A stretch of 64,000 nucleotides of DNA from Wukongibacter sp050859025. GTDB taxonomy: Bacteria > Bacillota > Clostridia > Peptostreptococcales > Caminicellaceae. The position numbers and the translations under genes are program-made. Every line of letters begins with the position of its first letter. Within the stretch, counting starts at the first letter, position 1. Shown one piece after another: positions 17,577-25,187 of the stretch. Location of the stretch: NCBI RefSeq assembly GCF_050859025.1, contig NZ_CP138200.1, forward strand, positions 1,922,001-1,986,000. The letters are read 5' to 3'. The notes beneath the pieces are model-generated. The model searched no databases. It was not told the origin of the DNA and saw nothing but the letters and a program-made list of their open reading frames with translations.

Positions 17577-18818
17577 ATGCGAAGAAAAGAGATAGGGGTT
17601 TATTTAGCACTATGCATATTCATTTTTATATTTTTACTTGGAGCCTGTAGACCAAATCAGAAGGCAGAAGAATATACACCAAAGGATGGAGAAATACAGC
17701 TAATCGTTAATGATGTATCTAGTAAGCCCGATGGAGATATTGACTTTGTAAGTGTTTATTATAAAGAGAATAATTGTCATATTAAATATCAAGATATAGA
17801 ATACGAAAGAAGTGGATCTAGAAAAAGAACAACCATTTCTTTAAAGAATATTGATTGGAATAGGTCTAATGAATACTATGTATATATCAATTTCAGAGAA
17901 CGCTTATATACTACAAAAGTGACTAAAGAAGATGTTGGCAAAAGCATTGTGATTAATTATGATAGAGACAATTATGGTAAACTGCAGGTATCCATACCAT
18001 TTGCTAAGGAAAATTATAAAATTGAGGATATTTTAGTGCATTATGATACTAGTGATGGAGAATTAGATAGCATTTATACAGGGGCATTTAGCAATGATAT
18101 AGATCTACCCTATGGAAAATATGATATTCAGATTAATGCATATGATGATGAAAATGTATATATTCTTTATAAGGAAAATGTTGTTATTGAAAAGGATTAT
18201 AACTTAATTGAGTTCAATAGGAGTGATATAGCTAAGCTAAATATAAAAATTGACTATGGTGAATATAATGATGCAAAGATGGTTTTACTTAGTTCTTGCC
18301 ATAAAGCAGGTAAATTCTCTCAGATAACAAGTTTAAGTAGTTCAGCGATTAAAGAAATAGCACAATTTGATAGTCTCTATGTTTTAAAGGGCAAACAAGA
18401 TATTTATATTCATATAAGAAATCAAGGATGGGATTATACTTTAGATAAATATCTAGACGTAAGGGAAGATGTAGAAATAAATCTCGATTTAGACTTTCAA
18501 GCTAAGATTGAGGGCAAAGAAACAAAATTTCCACCGGGATTTGAATTAAATAGAAATATTAAGCCAATGTTTTGTTTTTATGATGGATATGGGAATCTAC
18601 TAGCTAATATAAATGAACCGCCGGGTGAGATAGTTGAGGGAATTGTAGAGTTTAAGAGGGGAGATAAAATCGAAAGTGAGAAATTTAATGAATTAGATTA
18701 CATTAAAAATATCACTACTCCCGAAGAAACAGGAAACTATGAAATGACTTTAAAGCTAATTGGAGGACCGATAGAAATAAAATCGACAACAAAAGATATA
18801 GTAATTGATTTGGATTAA
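17577..18818 (+). CDS. Lipoprotein of unknown function
   Basis: A 413-residue exported lipoprotein. The N-terminus has Arg/Lys followed by a hydrophobic stretch and lipobox LLGAC with lipid-modified Cys24. The mature part is rich in Asp, Tyr and Lys with several beta-strand-like repeats, suggesting immunoglobulin-like or carbohydrate-binding-like folds, but I recognise no family. ATG 17577 is used (AAGGGAGCG upstream); a GTG lies one codon earlier. The convergent terminator 18837-18866 follows. Confidence 0.75.
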   Translation: MRRKEIGVYLALCIFIFIFLLGACRPNQKAEEYTPKDGEIQLIVNDVSSKPDGDIDFVSVYYKENNCHIKYQDIEYERSGSRKRTTISLKNIDWNRSNEYYVYINFRERLYTTKVTKEDVGKSIVINYDRDNYGKLQVSIPFAKENYKIEDILVHYDTSDGELDSIYTGAFSNDIDLPYGKYDIQINAYDDENVYILYKENVVIEKDYNLIEFNRSDIAKLNIKIDYGEYNDAKMVLLSSCHKAGKFSQITSLSSSAIKEIAQFDSLYVLKGKQDIYIHIRNQGWDYTLDKYLDVREDVEINLDLDFQAKIEGKETKFPPGFELNRNIKPMFCFYDGYGNLLANINEPPGEIVEGIVEFKRGDKIESEKFNELDYIKNITTPEETGNYEMTLKLIGGPIEIKSTTKDIVIDLD

Positions 18819-18836
18819 GAATAGAAAGAAGAATAA

Positions 18837-18866
18837 ATGGAGAACTACTTCAGAGTAGTTCTCCAT
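18837..18866. terminator. Bidirectional terminator
   Basis: Perfect 13-base arms ATGGAGAACTACT / AGTAGTTCTCCAT around a four-base loop, between the lipoprotein gene and the convergent AbrB-like gene. Confidence 0.85.
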
Positions 18867-18873
18867 TTGAATT

Positions 18874-19116
18874 CTAAAGATTTACAATTTCATTTATACA
18901 ATTTTGACAAATATGCTTACCCTTAAAGTTTTCTAAGTTATTTGTGTTATCACAAATTGAGCAATATTTTCTATATTCCATAAGAACAATAGAAGTAGAA
19001 TTGACAAATATTTCTAATGGTGATTGGTATCCAATAGATAATTCTTGTCTCATTGACTTAGGGAGTTCAATACGTCCAACCTTATCTAGATGATTAATGT
19101 ACCTAGTTGATTTCAT
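18874..19116 (-). CDS. AbrB/SpoVT-like DNA-binding protein with C-terminal zinc ribbon
   Basis: An 80-residue protein. The first 45 residues (TRYINHLDKVGRIELPKSMR) form a swapped-hairpin AbrB domain that binds DNA as a dimer or tetramer. The tail has two Cys pairs, CSIC (51-54) and CQNC (70-73), able to bind zinc. The ribosome site AAAGGAGGAC precedes the ATG on the minus strand. Such AbrB-plus-CxxC proteins occur in clostridia, often as transition-state or sporulation regulators; its targets are unknown. Confidence 0.85.
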   Translation of the reverse strand: MKSTRYINHLDKVGRIELPKSMRQELSIGYQSPLEIFVNSTSIVLMEYRKYCSICDNTNNLENFKGKHICQNCINEIVNL

Positions 19117-19533
19117 TTAATAGTCCTCCTTTAATTGTATAATATAGCTTCTACTTCAAATCAATAAAAAATAATTCTTATATATTGATTAATTTATAAG
19201 ATATTATAAATCAATAGGGATGTCGAAACATAGAAAAACAGGACGAATAAATTTAATTTAATTAAATTTTTACAATCCCTGATAAATTATAAACATTATA
19301 AAATTATGTATAGTATTACAATTTCAGCAATACGGCTTATTAAAGCCAAATTTGAAAAAATTAGAAAAACTTTATTAGGGACTTATGTCCTATTAAAATT
19401 AATTATGATAATGAGAATTAAATAATATGAATTTTAAAGGGGCTAAGGTAATATAATTACTGTCAACATGGATATGGAGATTATTAAGCATGAAGAGTAA
19501 TTTAAAATGAACATTACAAATTGAAATACTAAA
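19117..19533. other. Intergenic region, no gene seen
   Basis: About 417 very AT-rich bases upstream of the AbrB-like gene and downstream of the interrupted substrate-binding gene. One match to the Spo0A-box consensus, TGTCGAAA, lies at 19221-19228. No convincing reading frame or RNA fold was seen. Confidence 0.4.
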
Positions 19534-19566
19534 ACTCCTCTTTGCATTGTCCTAACAAGGAGGAGT
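19534..19566 (-). terminator. Terminator of the substrate-binding protein gene
   Basis: ACTCCTCTTTG pairs with CAAGGAGGAGT (one G-T pair); read on the minus strand it ends in TTTT, just after the stop at 19582. Confidence 0.75.
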
Positions 19567-19581
19567 CTAGATTTAAACTAT

Positions 19582-20019
19582 TTATTTTTTCATGGTCTTA
19601 TCAGCGAACTCAGTTATAACTATTTCTGAGTATGGGGCTCTTTTTTCAAGTCCTATTGCCTGATCTATAATATCCATCATGTGATTAAGTCCTTCTTCGG
19701 TTAATATTAAATCAGGTTTCCAAGTATCTTGGGCCTTATATCTTGCTACTAAAGAAACCAGAACTTCTAAATCAGAATCTGGGAAATGAGGTTGCAGTGA
19801 TTTAGCAATTTCTTCAGCACTGTGGTTCTCAACCCATTTCATACCCTTATAAATCCCGTTTGTAAATCCTTGGATTATCTCAGGTTTTTTTTCGATATAG
19901 CTCTTTTTAGCTGAGTAGCAAGTATAAGGAATGTATCCCCCTTCTTTTCCTATTGAAGCTACTATATAGCCAGCACCTTCTTTTTCCATCATGGTTGCTG
20001 TGGGTTCAAATAGGGTAAC
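19582..20019 (-). pseudogene. 3' part of ABC substrate-binding protein gene, cut off by the prophage
   Basis: The C-terminal 144 residues of an NMT1/THI5-like (SsuA-type) solute-binding lipoprotein. It opens with TLFEPTATMMEKEGAGYIVA, the strand that follows the hinge in these proteins, and has no promoter or true start of its own. It belongs to the N-terminal part at 56256-56818. When the two are joined at the GT core (20018-20019 with 56256-56257) the total is exactly 999 bases, 332 codons plus stop, and the junction reads GDFVTLFEP, so the split is a prophage insertion and not decay. Confidence 0.93.
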
Positions 20020-20043
20020 ATTACCATTTGCAATTTACCTCCA
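19996..20043. other. attL of the prophage
   Basis: Read on the minus strand the phage side is GGAGGTAAATTGCAAATGGT followed by AAT, then GT (20019-20018), then host TACCCTATTTGAACCC. The phage arm is an inverted copy of the arm at attR, as expected for a serine integrase whose attP is a dyad around a central dinucleotide. Confidence 0.88.
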
Positions 20044-20068
20044 TGTAAAAACTAAGCAATTTCAAACT

Positions 20069-21577
20069 TTACAACTTCAAGTAAAACTCTAAATCAAAAT
20101 CTTTCATACCACTATCTTTGTTTTTGGTATATATAATTTTGTCAATGATGCTACTCAAAAAAATATTTTTTTCTTCGGCGTCAACTTCATAATAATATGT
20201 TTTTAAGAATTCAATACTATTATTAATAAATGGTAACTGGTTTTCTTCAATATTTTTTATCTTCCTTAAACTAGATATTTTCTTCTGTAATTTTTCTATA
20301 TCATTATTAGCAACTTCGATTTTGAAAGATAAGGTGTTCATTCTGTTTAGGAAAGTAGCATTATTATATATACCTTGTTCTAATAAATCATACAATTTTT
20401 CCTTTTGTAGATTTAGTGTTTTAATAAGCTTAATATTTGATTGGATAGTATCCTTTATAACTTTCAATTCAGCACTTTCTACATTTTTCTTGTTTTTTAT
20501 AAATTCAAATCTTATTTTTTCTAATTCTTCAATAACAATTTTTACAACTCTCTCTTCAATTAAATATATATAACTTGATTTTACTTTACCACAATCCTTG
20601 TAACATCTAATATTATCAGGCTTATTCTTTTGAGTTCGGATAGTCATTGTACGGCCACAACCACCACATACAATTAGACCAGCCAGTGGATTTCTACGCT
20701 TTCTATTATCTCGTTTCCTAGGGTTATGTCTTTCTTTTGCAAGTGATTGGGCTTTTTCAAAAATTGTTTCATCTATAATCGCGTCATGTTTACCTTCAAA
20801 TACTATCCAATCTTTTCTGTCTTGAAGTCTAGATATTTTTTTACCATCATTGTCGTATCTCTCGATCTTTTTACCCCAAACAATTTTACCCGTATAGACA
20901 GGGTTTTTCAATATAGTTCTTACAGTAGTTCTATCCCAATTCAAATTATTGTTAGCATTAGGAATTTTATTTTCAATTAAATATTTAGCTATTTTAGAGT
21001 CTCCAAAATCTTGATTTACATACAGATGAAAAATCAATTTAACAACATTAAATTGAGTTTCATGGAATATTAATGTCTTGCCTTCTTTTTTATATCCAAA
21101 AGGAGCAACAGCACCAATGTAATTACCTTCTTCAAGACTTTTCATCCTCCCACGATGAAGACGTTTCTTTATAATTTTCAGTTCTCTCCGAGCCATAAAT
21201 GCTTCAAACTCACTAAATTCTTCATCAAACTCATTGCTAAGATCATAAATTTTTCTTGGCGTAATGATCTTTGTATCATATCCCTTAAAAGTCTCCAGAA
21301 TAAGTCCCTGTTCACGCATATTACCCCTACCAAGCCTATCTATATCCATAACTAATACTGCCTCGTATTTGCCATCCTCGACTTCTCTAAGCAATTCCAA
21401 CATTTTAGGTCGCCTAGTGATAGATTCACCCGAAACAACTTCTTCTTTTATATCTATTATAGTATAATTATTTTTTTGTGCATATGCCAATAGGGTAGTT
21501 CGATGCCTGCTTAAAACTTCCTCATTGGACATATTCTCTTCAGCTCTAGATTTTCTTAAGTAAATACAAACATTCAT
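20069..21577 (-). CDS. int: Large serine recombinase (prophage integrase)
   Basis: A 502-residue large serine integrase. The resolvase domain starts MNVCIYLRKSRAEE with nucleophile Ser10 and continues with VMDIDRLGRGN. Then come the recombinase domain (about 150-290), a zinc ribbon with CGGCGRTM and CYKDCGK, and a coiled-coil (about 370-440) needed for synapsis. It is transcribed toward attL, its stop lying 50 bases from the core. These enzymes join attP and attB at a central dinucleotide and need a directionality factor for excision. That factor is not recognisable here, although one of the small genes may encode it. Confidence 0.96.
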   Translation of the reverse strand: MNVCIYLRKSRAEENMSNEEVLSRHRTTLLAYAQKNNYTIIDIKEEVVSGESITRRPKMLELLREVEDGKYEAVLVMDIDRLGRGNMREQGLILETFKGYDTKIITPRKIYDLSNEFDEEFSEFEAFMARRELKIIKKRLHRGRMKSLEEGNYIGAVAPFGYKKEGKTLIFHETQFNVVKLIFHLYVNQDFGDSKIAKYLIENKIPNANNNLNWDRTTVRTILKNPVYTGKIVWGKKIERYDNDGKKISRLQDRKDWIVFEGKHDAIIDETIFEKAQSLAKERHNPRKRDNRKRRNPLAGLIVCGGCGRTMTIRTQKNKPDNIRCYKDCGKVKSSYIYLIEERVVKIVIEELEKIRFEFIKNKKNVESAELKVIKDTIQSNIKLIKTLNLQKEKLYDLLEQGIYNNATFLNRMNTLSFKIEVANNDIEKLQKKISSLRKIKNIEENQLPFINNSIEFLKTYYYEVDAEEKNIFLSSIIDKIIYTKNKDSGMKDFDLEFYLKL

Positions 21578-21638
21578 TACAGCACCACCTGACCTAGATA
21601 ATCTTAATTAAATTATAGACTTATTTACAAAAAAATAA

Positions 21639-21659
21639 AAGCTGCTATTTAAGCAGCTT
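21639..21659 (-). terminator. Terminator of the secreted repeat protein gene
   Basis: AAGCTGCT / AGCAGCTT with a five-base loop; on the minus strand it is followed by TTATTTTTTTG, 9 bases after the stop codon at 21668. Confidence 0.85.
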
Positions 21660-21667
21660 ATTGGAAA

Positions 21668-22318
21668 CTATTGTTGGATGTAACAATTTTGCATTTTAAA
21701 ATAATTCCCATCTTTAATAGTTACATATTTACTATTTTCAAAAGTATCATTGCTTATTATAGAATCTATAGTTCCTAAGTTATTCTTAGCAACTTCAACA
21801 TATGGCATAGTACCATCAGAAAGAACTTTATATTCGCCAGCTGGAATATCAAATCCTACTTTATATTTACCAGCAATATATTTACCATCCACAGGTTCAT
21901 ATTTTGGAGCTTCTTTTATTGGGACTGCATAGCAACCTTGGAGTTTTACATACTGCCCATCGCTAATAGATATATAGGAAAATGTTGAGAAATTATCATT
22001 TGCAATTATACTATCAAAATTTCCTGAACTATCTTTATTAATTTCATAATAGGACATAGCTCCGTTTCCGAATAATTTGTATTCACCAGATGGCAGATCA
22101 GTTCCAATTTTGTAATCTCCGGCTTTGTATTTTGTAAACTTTTCTTCTGGACTAGATTTTTCTTTAGCTTTTTCATTTTCAGGTGTTTCCTTGCTTTCGA
22201 TGTTTGCAGCTTCTTTAGATACTTCATCTTGGGATTTCTTATCCCCACCACCTGCTATAGCACCTATAACTATTAGGGCAACAATAGCAATTCCTATCCA
22301 TTTTAAAATCTTTTTCAT
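21668..22318 (-). CDS. Membrane-anchored protein with two tandem repeats; candidate lysogenic-conversion factor
   Basis: A 216-residue protein with an N-terminal TM or uncleaved signal (KKILKWIGIAIVALIVIGAI), a Glu/Lys-rich linker (about 28-60), then two copies of a 70-residue beta-rich domain. Compare YKAGDYKIGTDLPSGEYKLF with IAGKYKVGFDIPAGEYKVLS, each ending in a Cys-Tyr pair (LQGCY, MQNCY). The domain occurs in lipoproteins and secreted proteins of Firmicutes, function unknown. Lying next to the integrase, outside the phage life-cycle modules, it looks like a moron gene expressed in the lysogen. AAGGAGGAG precedes the ATG. Confidence 0.75.
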   Translation of the reverse strand: MKKILKWIGIAIVALIVIGAIAGGGDKKSQDEVSKEAANIESKETPENEKAKEKSSPEEKFTKYKAGDYKIGTDLPSGEYKLFGNGAMSYYEINKDSSGNFDSIIANDNFSTFSYISISDGQYVKLQGCYAVPIKEAPKYEPVDGKYIAGKYKVGFDIPAGEYKVLSDGTMPYVEVAKNNLGTIDSIISNDTFENSKYVTIKDGNYFKMQNCYIQQ

Positions 22319-22391
22319 AAGTCTCCTCCTTAGATATAATAATTTGCAGAATTATTATATAATACTAGTCATGTAATATTTTAGCAAAACA

Positions 22392-22519
22392 TGTCGAAAA
22401 TACAAAAATATATTTTGAATTTGAATAGTTTCTATTTGTCAAGGCAAAAACTTAAATTGGTAAAAATTACAATATAAATGGGAATGTTGAAAATTCAACA
22501 TCTGCAAAAAATGTCGAAT
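22392..22519 (+). promoter_or_regulatory. TGTYGAA heptamers upstream of the prophage agr genes
   Basis: The 256-base gap between the divergent repeat-protein and agr genes contains TGTCGAAA (22392-22399), a dyad TGTTGAAAATTCAACA (22485-22500) and TGTCGAAT (22512-22519). TGTCGAA is the Spo0A-box consensus. Binding by Spo0A or by the cassette's own response regulator is a hypothesis; single heptamers also occur elsewhere by chance. Confidence 0.4.
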
Positions 22520-22574
22520 TTCTTAAATTTTCACAAGTAAAAAAAAATGTTACTATTAAAAAAGAGGAGGGATT

Positions 22575-23459
22575 ATGAATATGTATGTAGATATTAATAA
22601 AATATTGCTAATAGGTATGCCAGAAACACTTTTAAATATACTATTTGGATTACTAATTTATAAAGGAAGAGAATCTCTAAAAGAAAAAAGTAATATTTGG
22701 AAGATTTCATTAATATCTATTGTATTCCCATTATTAGCTTTTAGTATAAAAGGTTACTTAAATAATAGCATTCAAATTCAAATGATACCTGCATTGATTA
22801 TCTTAATTATTTTTATAAAAGTATTGTGGAAAACGAATGTCAGGTGTGCTTTTTTAATGAGTGCAATGGCAACTTTCATAACGTCTATAGGTGAAATTGC
22901 AACAATGCAACCTGTATCAGGTTATATTAAAAATATAATTGCTTTACATGGCTTTATGCATATAAAAGCATTAATAATATGGACTATTCCAACAAGAATA
23001 ATTCAATTAATTACTATTTTAGTAGTATATAAATTCAATTTAACATTTAAGAATAATAAATTGCTTTATGGTGAATGGAATGAATTATCTTCAACACAGA
23101 AAATGACAACTTATAGCTTATTCATACATTTACTAATATCAATCACTATTAGTACAGGCTATGTTGAAATCTTTGTAAAAGCTATGAATAGAAATATGTC
23201 TATTGACTTTATTAAAATCCCATTAATTGTAATGCTGTTTGGCTCACTTTACATTATCTTTTCAGCATTAAATATATTATTTAGACAAACATTGTTGGAA
23301 GACATAAAAGGTTTATTTTCCCAGGGGGCAAGTAAATTATTCGAAAATATGCTTGAAGCTAGTAACGAGGAAAGACTTTTAGATTACAAGTTGCAACTTG
23401 ATAATAAAATGAAAGAATTATCATTAAATGAAAGGAGAGAATCGAATGAAAAAGTTTAG
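22575..23459 (+). CDS. AgrC-like peptide sensor membrane domain lacking a kinase domain
   Basis: A 294-residue polytopic protein with about six to seven hydrophobic segments (residues 10-240), matching the layout of AgrC sensor regions. After the last segment only about 50 charged helical residues follow (EDIKGLFSQGASKLFENMLE and on), so the phospho-His helix and the ATPase domain (N, G1, G2 boxes) of AgrC are absent. There is no frameshift: the stop is followed at once by agrD, which overlaps by 14 bases. It could receive the peptide and act through protein contact, or recruit a host kinase. GAGGAGGG precedes the ATG. Confidence 0.65.
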   Translation: MNMYVDINKILLIGMPETLLNILFGLLIYKGRESLKEKSNIWKISLISIVFPLLAFSIKGYLNNSIQIQMIPALIILIIFIKVLWKTNVRCAFLMSAMATFITSIGEIATMQPVSGYIKNIIALHGFMHIKALIIWTIPTRIIQLITILVVYKFNLTFKNNKLLYGEWNELSSTQKMTTYSLFIHLLISITISTGYVEIFVKAMNRNMSIDFIKIPLIVMLFGSLYIIFSALNILFRQTLLEDIKGLFSQGASKLFENMLEASNEERLLDYKLQLDNKMKELSLNERRESNEKV

Positions 23460-23586
23460 CAAGTATTTTCGATATTTATTAGTAGGAACAGGAGTGCTTC
23501 TAATATTTCAAGCTTTAGCTACAAATCCATCAATGGCTTGCCTAGTTGGAGCACATCAAAATGAAACTCCAGATTGCATGAAATAA
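23446..23586 (+). CDS. agrD: AgrD-type cyclic-lactone autoinducer peptide precursor
   Basis: A 46-residue precursor with the AgrD plan: basic amphipathic leader MKKFSKYFRYLLVGTGVLL, a short core with Cys32 in SMACLVGAHQ, and an acidic tail NETPDCMK. By analogy with clostridial AgrD peptides, where a five-residue thiolactone ring begins at the Cys and is followed by His/Tyr-Gln and a Pro-containing acidic tail, the predicted signal is the ring C-L-V-G-A. AAAGGAGAGA lies six bases before the ATG. It overlaps the sensor gene, and agrB follows after the regulator gene. Confidence 0.8.
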   Translation: MKKFSKYFRYLLVGTGVLLIFQALATNPSMACLVGAHQNETPDCMK

Positions 23587-23650
23587 TAGCATTACAAATA
23601 GATTAATATAAATGAAAGGGCCCTTCATTTATAAAATTAGGTGATATCTA

Positions 23651-24328
23651 ATGATTAAAGCAGTTTTTATTGATGATACAATGGAATATTTGCAATGTAT
23701 TCAAGAATATATGGGAGACTACTTTAAAGAAAAAGGAATATCATTCAAAACTTATTTGATGAAAGACAAGAATGATGATATAAGAATAGAAAATGAAATA
23801 GTAAAAGAACAACCTGATCTTATATTCTGTGATATGGCTATGCCCCATTGTGACGGCTCTACGCTAATCAAGAGAATCACAAAGATTTATAAACCCACAA
23901 CAATTCTAATTAGTGCAGTTGAGAAAATCAATATCCACAAAGATGAGTTTGATTATATACTAAGGAAACAAATGGATCTTGATATTCTTAAGGAAGCAAT
24001 AAATTTAATTATTAGAAGTTTTGAACTTCAAGAAGAACTTACGATTGATGAAATTTTATCAATTGAGTTTCCATACTTGAAATATACTGAAAGAATGTAT
24101 CTAAGAGAAATTGTAAGAAAGTTCAAAGATGTTGAAAATCCTAAAAAAGTTAAAGTTTCTGATATTTCTAGAGCAACAAATAAAGAAGTACATACAACAA
24201 TAGATAGAATTAACAGATTTATAAAAAAAATGTTTAAAGAGAAAATTGATAGAGACTTATTTTTATTTGAGCTATTGAAAGTAGTTTATAAAAGGGGTTT
24301 TCCGAATGATAAACGAAACAGCGAGTAA
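23651..24328 (+). CDS. Response regulator of the prophage agr cassette
   Basis: A 225-residue regulator. The receiver (1-120) keeps Asp8-Asp9, phospho-acceptor Asp61 in FCDMAMPHCDG, Ser88 and Lys106, so it should be phosphorylatable. The C-terminal part (about 130-225) is not the LytTR domain of AgrA. It is helical, with YTERMYLREIVRKFKD and VSDISRATNKEVHTTIDRIN, whose pattern recalls the Spo0A effector domain (YLREAI and the following recognition helix); that likeness is weak. The upstream TGTCGAA boxes would suit such a domain. No kinase gene is linked. The ribosome site is a weak AGGTGA. Confidence 0.8.
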   Translation: MIKAVFIDDTMEYLQCIQEYMGDYFKEKGISFKTYLMKDKNDDIRIENEIVKEQPDLIFCDMAMPHCDGSTLIKRITKIYKPTTILISAVEKINIHKDEFDYILRKQMDLDILKEAINLIIRSFELQEELTIDEILSIEFPYLKYTERMYLREIVRKFKDVENPKKVKVSDISRATNKEVHTTIDRINRFIKKMFKEKIDRDLFLFELLKVVYKRGFPNDKRNSE

Positions 24329-24920
24329 AATTAGCAAACTTTTATCAGGACCTGTTTCTGATTCAAAATATTTTGAGGAGTTTTCTAAAGATGAGATAGA
24401 GAATATTATTACATATAATATGGTTAACAATATAAAACAGTGGATTTGGATAATAGCTCTTTTACTATCCACTTGGTTATTACTAATTGCTGGCATTGAT
24501 ATAAGGTTTACAACATTGATTATATTTATAACGATTGTAGCATTTCGAAGCAGATTTGGAGGATATCACGCGGATTCTGCAAAAGTATGTATAATAATAA
24601 GCACAATTATTCCAATTGTCTGTGCATATATAACCATATTTTTAGATTTCAATTTATATCTTATTGTTACTGTGTATATATTTGCATATTTTACAGCATT
24701 TAAAAAAGGTGTTGTGGACCATCCAAATCGTAGGTTTCAAGAAGGTAACAAAATATTAAATTTAGAAATGAAAAGAAGGCTTTTCAAGACAGGCGTTATT
24801 TTACTAGTTGCCATTAATATAATCCATATACATCTGTTTTTAATTGGCTATGTTTCAATAAGCGATGCAATGACATTGGGAACATTGATTAGTTTTATAA
24901 ACTTATATTTTGGGAAATAG
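24306..24920 (+). CDS. agrB: AgrB-family peptide-processing membrane protease
   Basis: A 204-residue integral membrane cysteine endopeptidase that cuts AgrD at the C-terminal side of the ring and forms the thiolactone. The catalytic pair is intact: His88 in RFGGYHADSAK and Cys95, seven residues apart as in AgrB of staphylococci. Five to six hydrophobic segments surround it. The gene overlaps the response regulator by 23 bases, so the two are translationally coupled. With agrD nearby the peptide can be matured within the cassette; no dedicated secretion gene is present. Confidence 0.93.
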   Translation: MINETASKISKLLSGPVSDSKYFEEFSKDEIENIITYNMVNNIKQWIWIIALLLSTWLLLIAGIDIRFTTLIIFITIVAFRSRFGGYHADSAKVCIIISTIIPIVCAYITIFLDFNLYLIVTVYIFAYFTAFKKGVVDHPNRRFQEGNKILNLEMKRRLFKTGVILLVAINIIHIHLFLIGYVSISDAMTLGTLISFINLYFGK

Positions 24921-25009
24921 AGATTTTTTTAGAAAGGGTACCTAAATCATCATTTGGATTCGTATTCTTATTATAGGGACTCTAAGCTTTTCTAAAGGGG
25001 GGAGGATTG

Positions 25010-25147
25010 ATGGATAGGGATAAAATAAAGAAAGACACTGAATCTCAATCTAATAAGGATGCAAAGAAAGAAATATGTACCAATCTCCCAAAGACTTTTT
25101 CTAGAATAGTTGATGATGAAATAATCATAACTAAAAAGAGAGAATAA
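25010..25147 (+). CDS. Small basic protein at the end of the agr operon
   Basis: A 45-residue soluble protein rich in Lys, Asp and Glu, beginning MDRDKIKKDTESQ and ending EIIITKKRE, preceded by a strong GGGGGGAGG. It follows agrB after 89 bases in the same direction and ends at a terminator, so it is probably the last gene of the cassette. No family recognised. It could be an effector, an anti-repressor or a directionality factor, but nothing in the sequence decides this. Confidence 0.6.
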   Translation: MDRDKIKKDTESQSNKDAKKEICTNLPKTFSRIVDDEIIITKKRE

Positions 25148-25148
25148 T

Positions 25149-25176
25149 AAATACCTCAGTTGTGTCTGAGGTATTT
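25149..25176. terminator. Bidirectional terminator between agr operon and repressor gene
   Basis: Perfect 11-base arms AAATACCTCAG / CTGAGGTATTT with a six-base loop, between convergent genes. Confidence 0.85.
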
Positions 25177-25187
25177 CACATTGGAAA

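Noticed and set aside
22575..23459. AgrC kinase truncated by a frameshift
   Set aside because: No kinase motifs are found in any frame downstream; agrD starts within the last codons with its own ribosome site.
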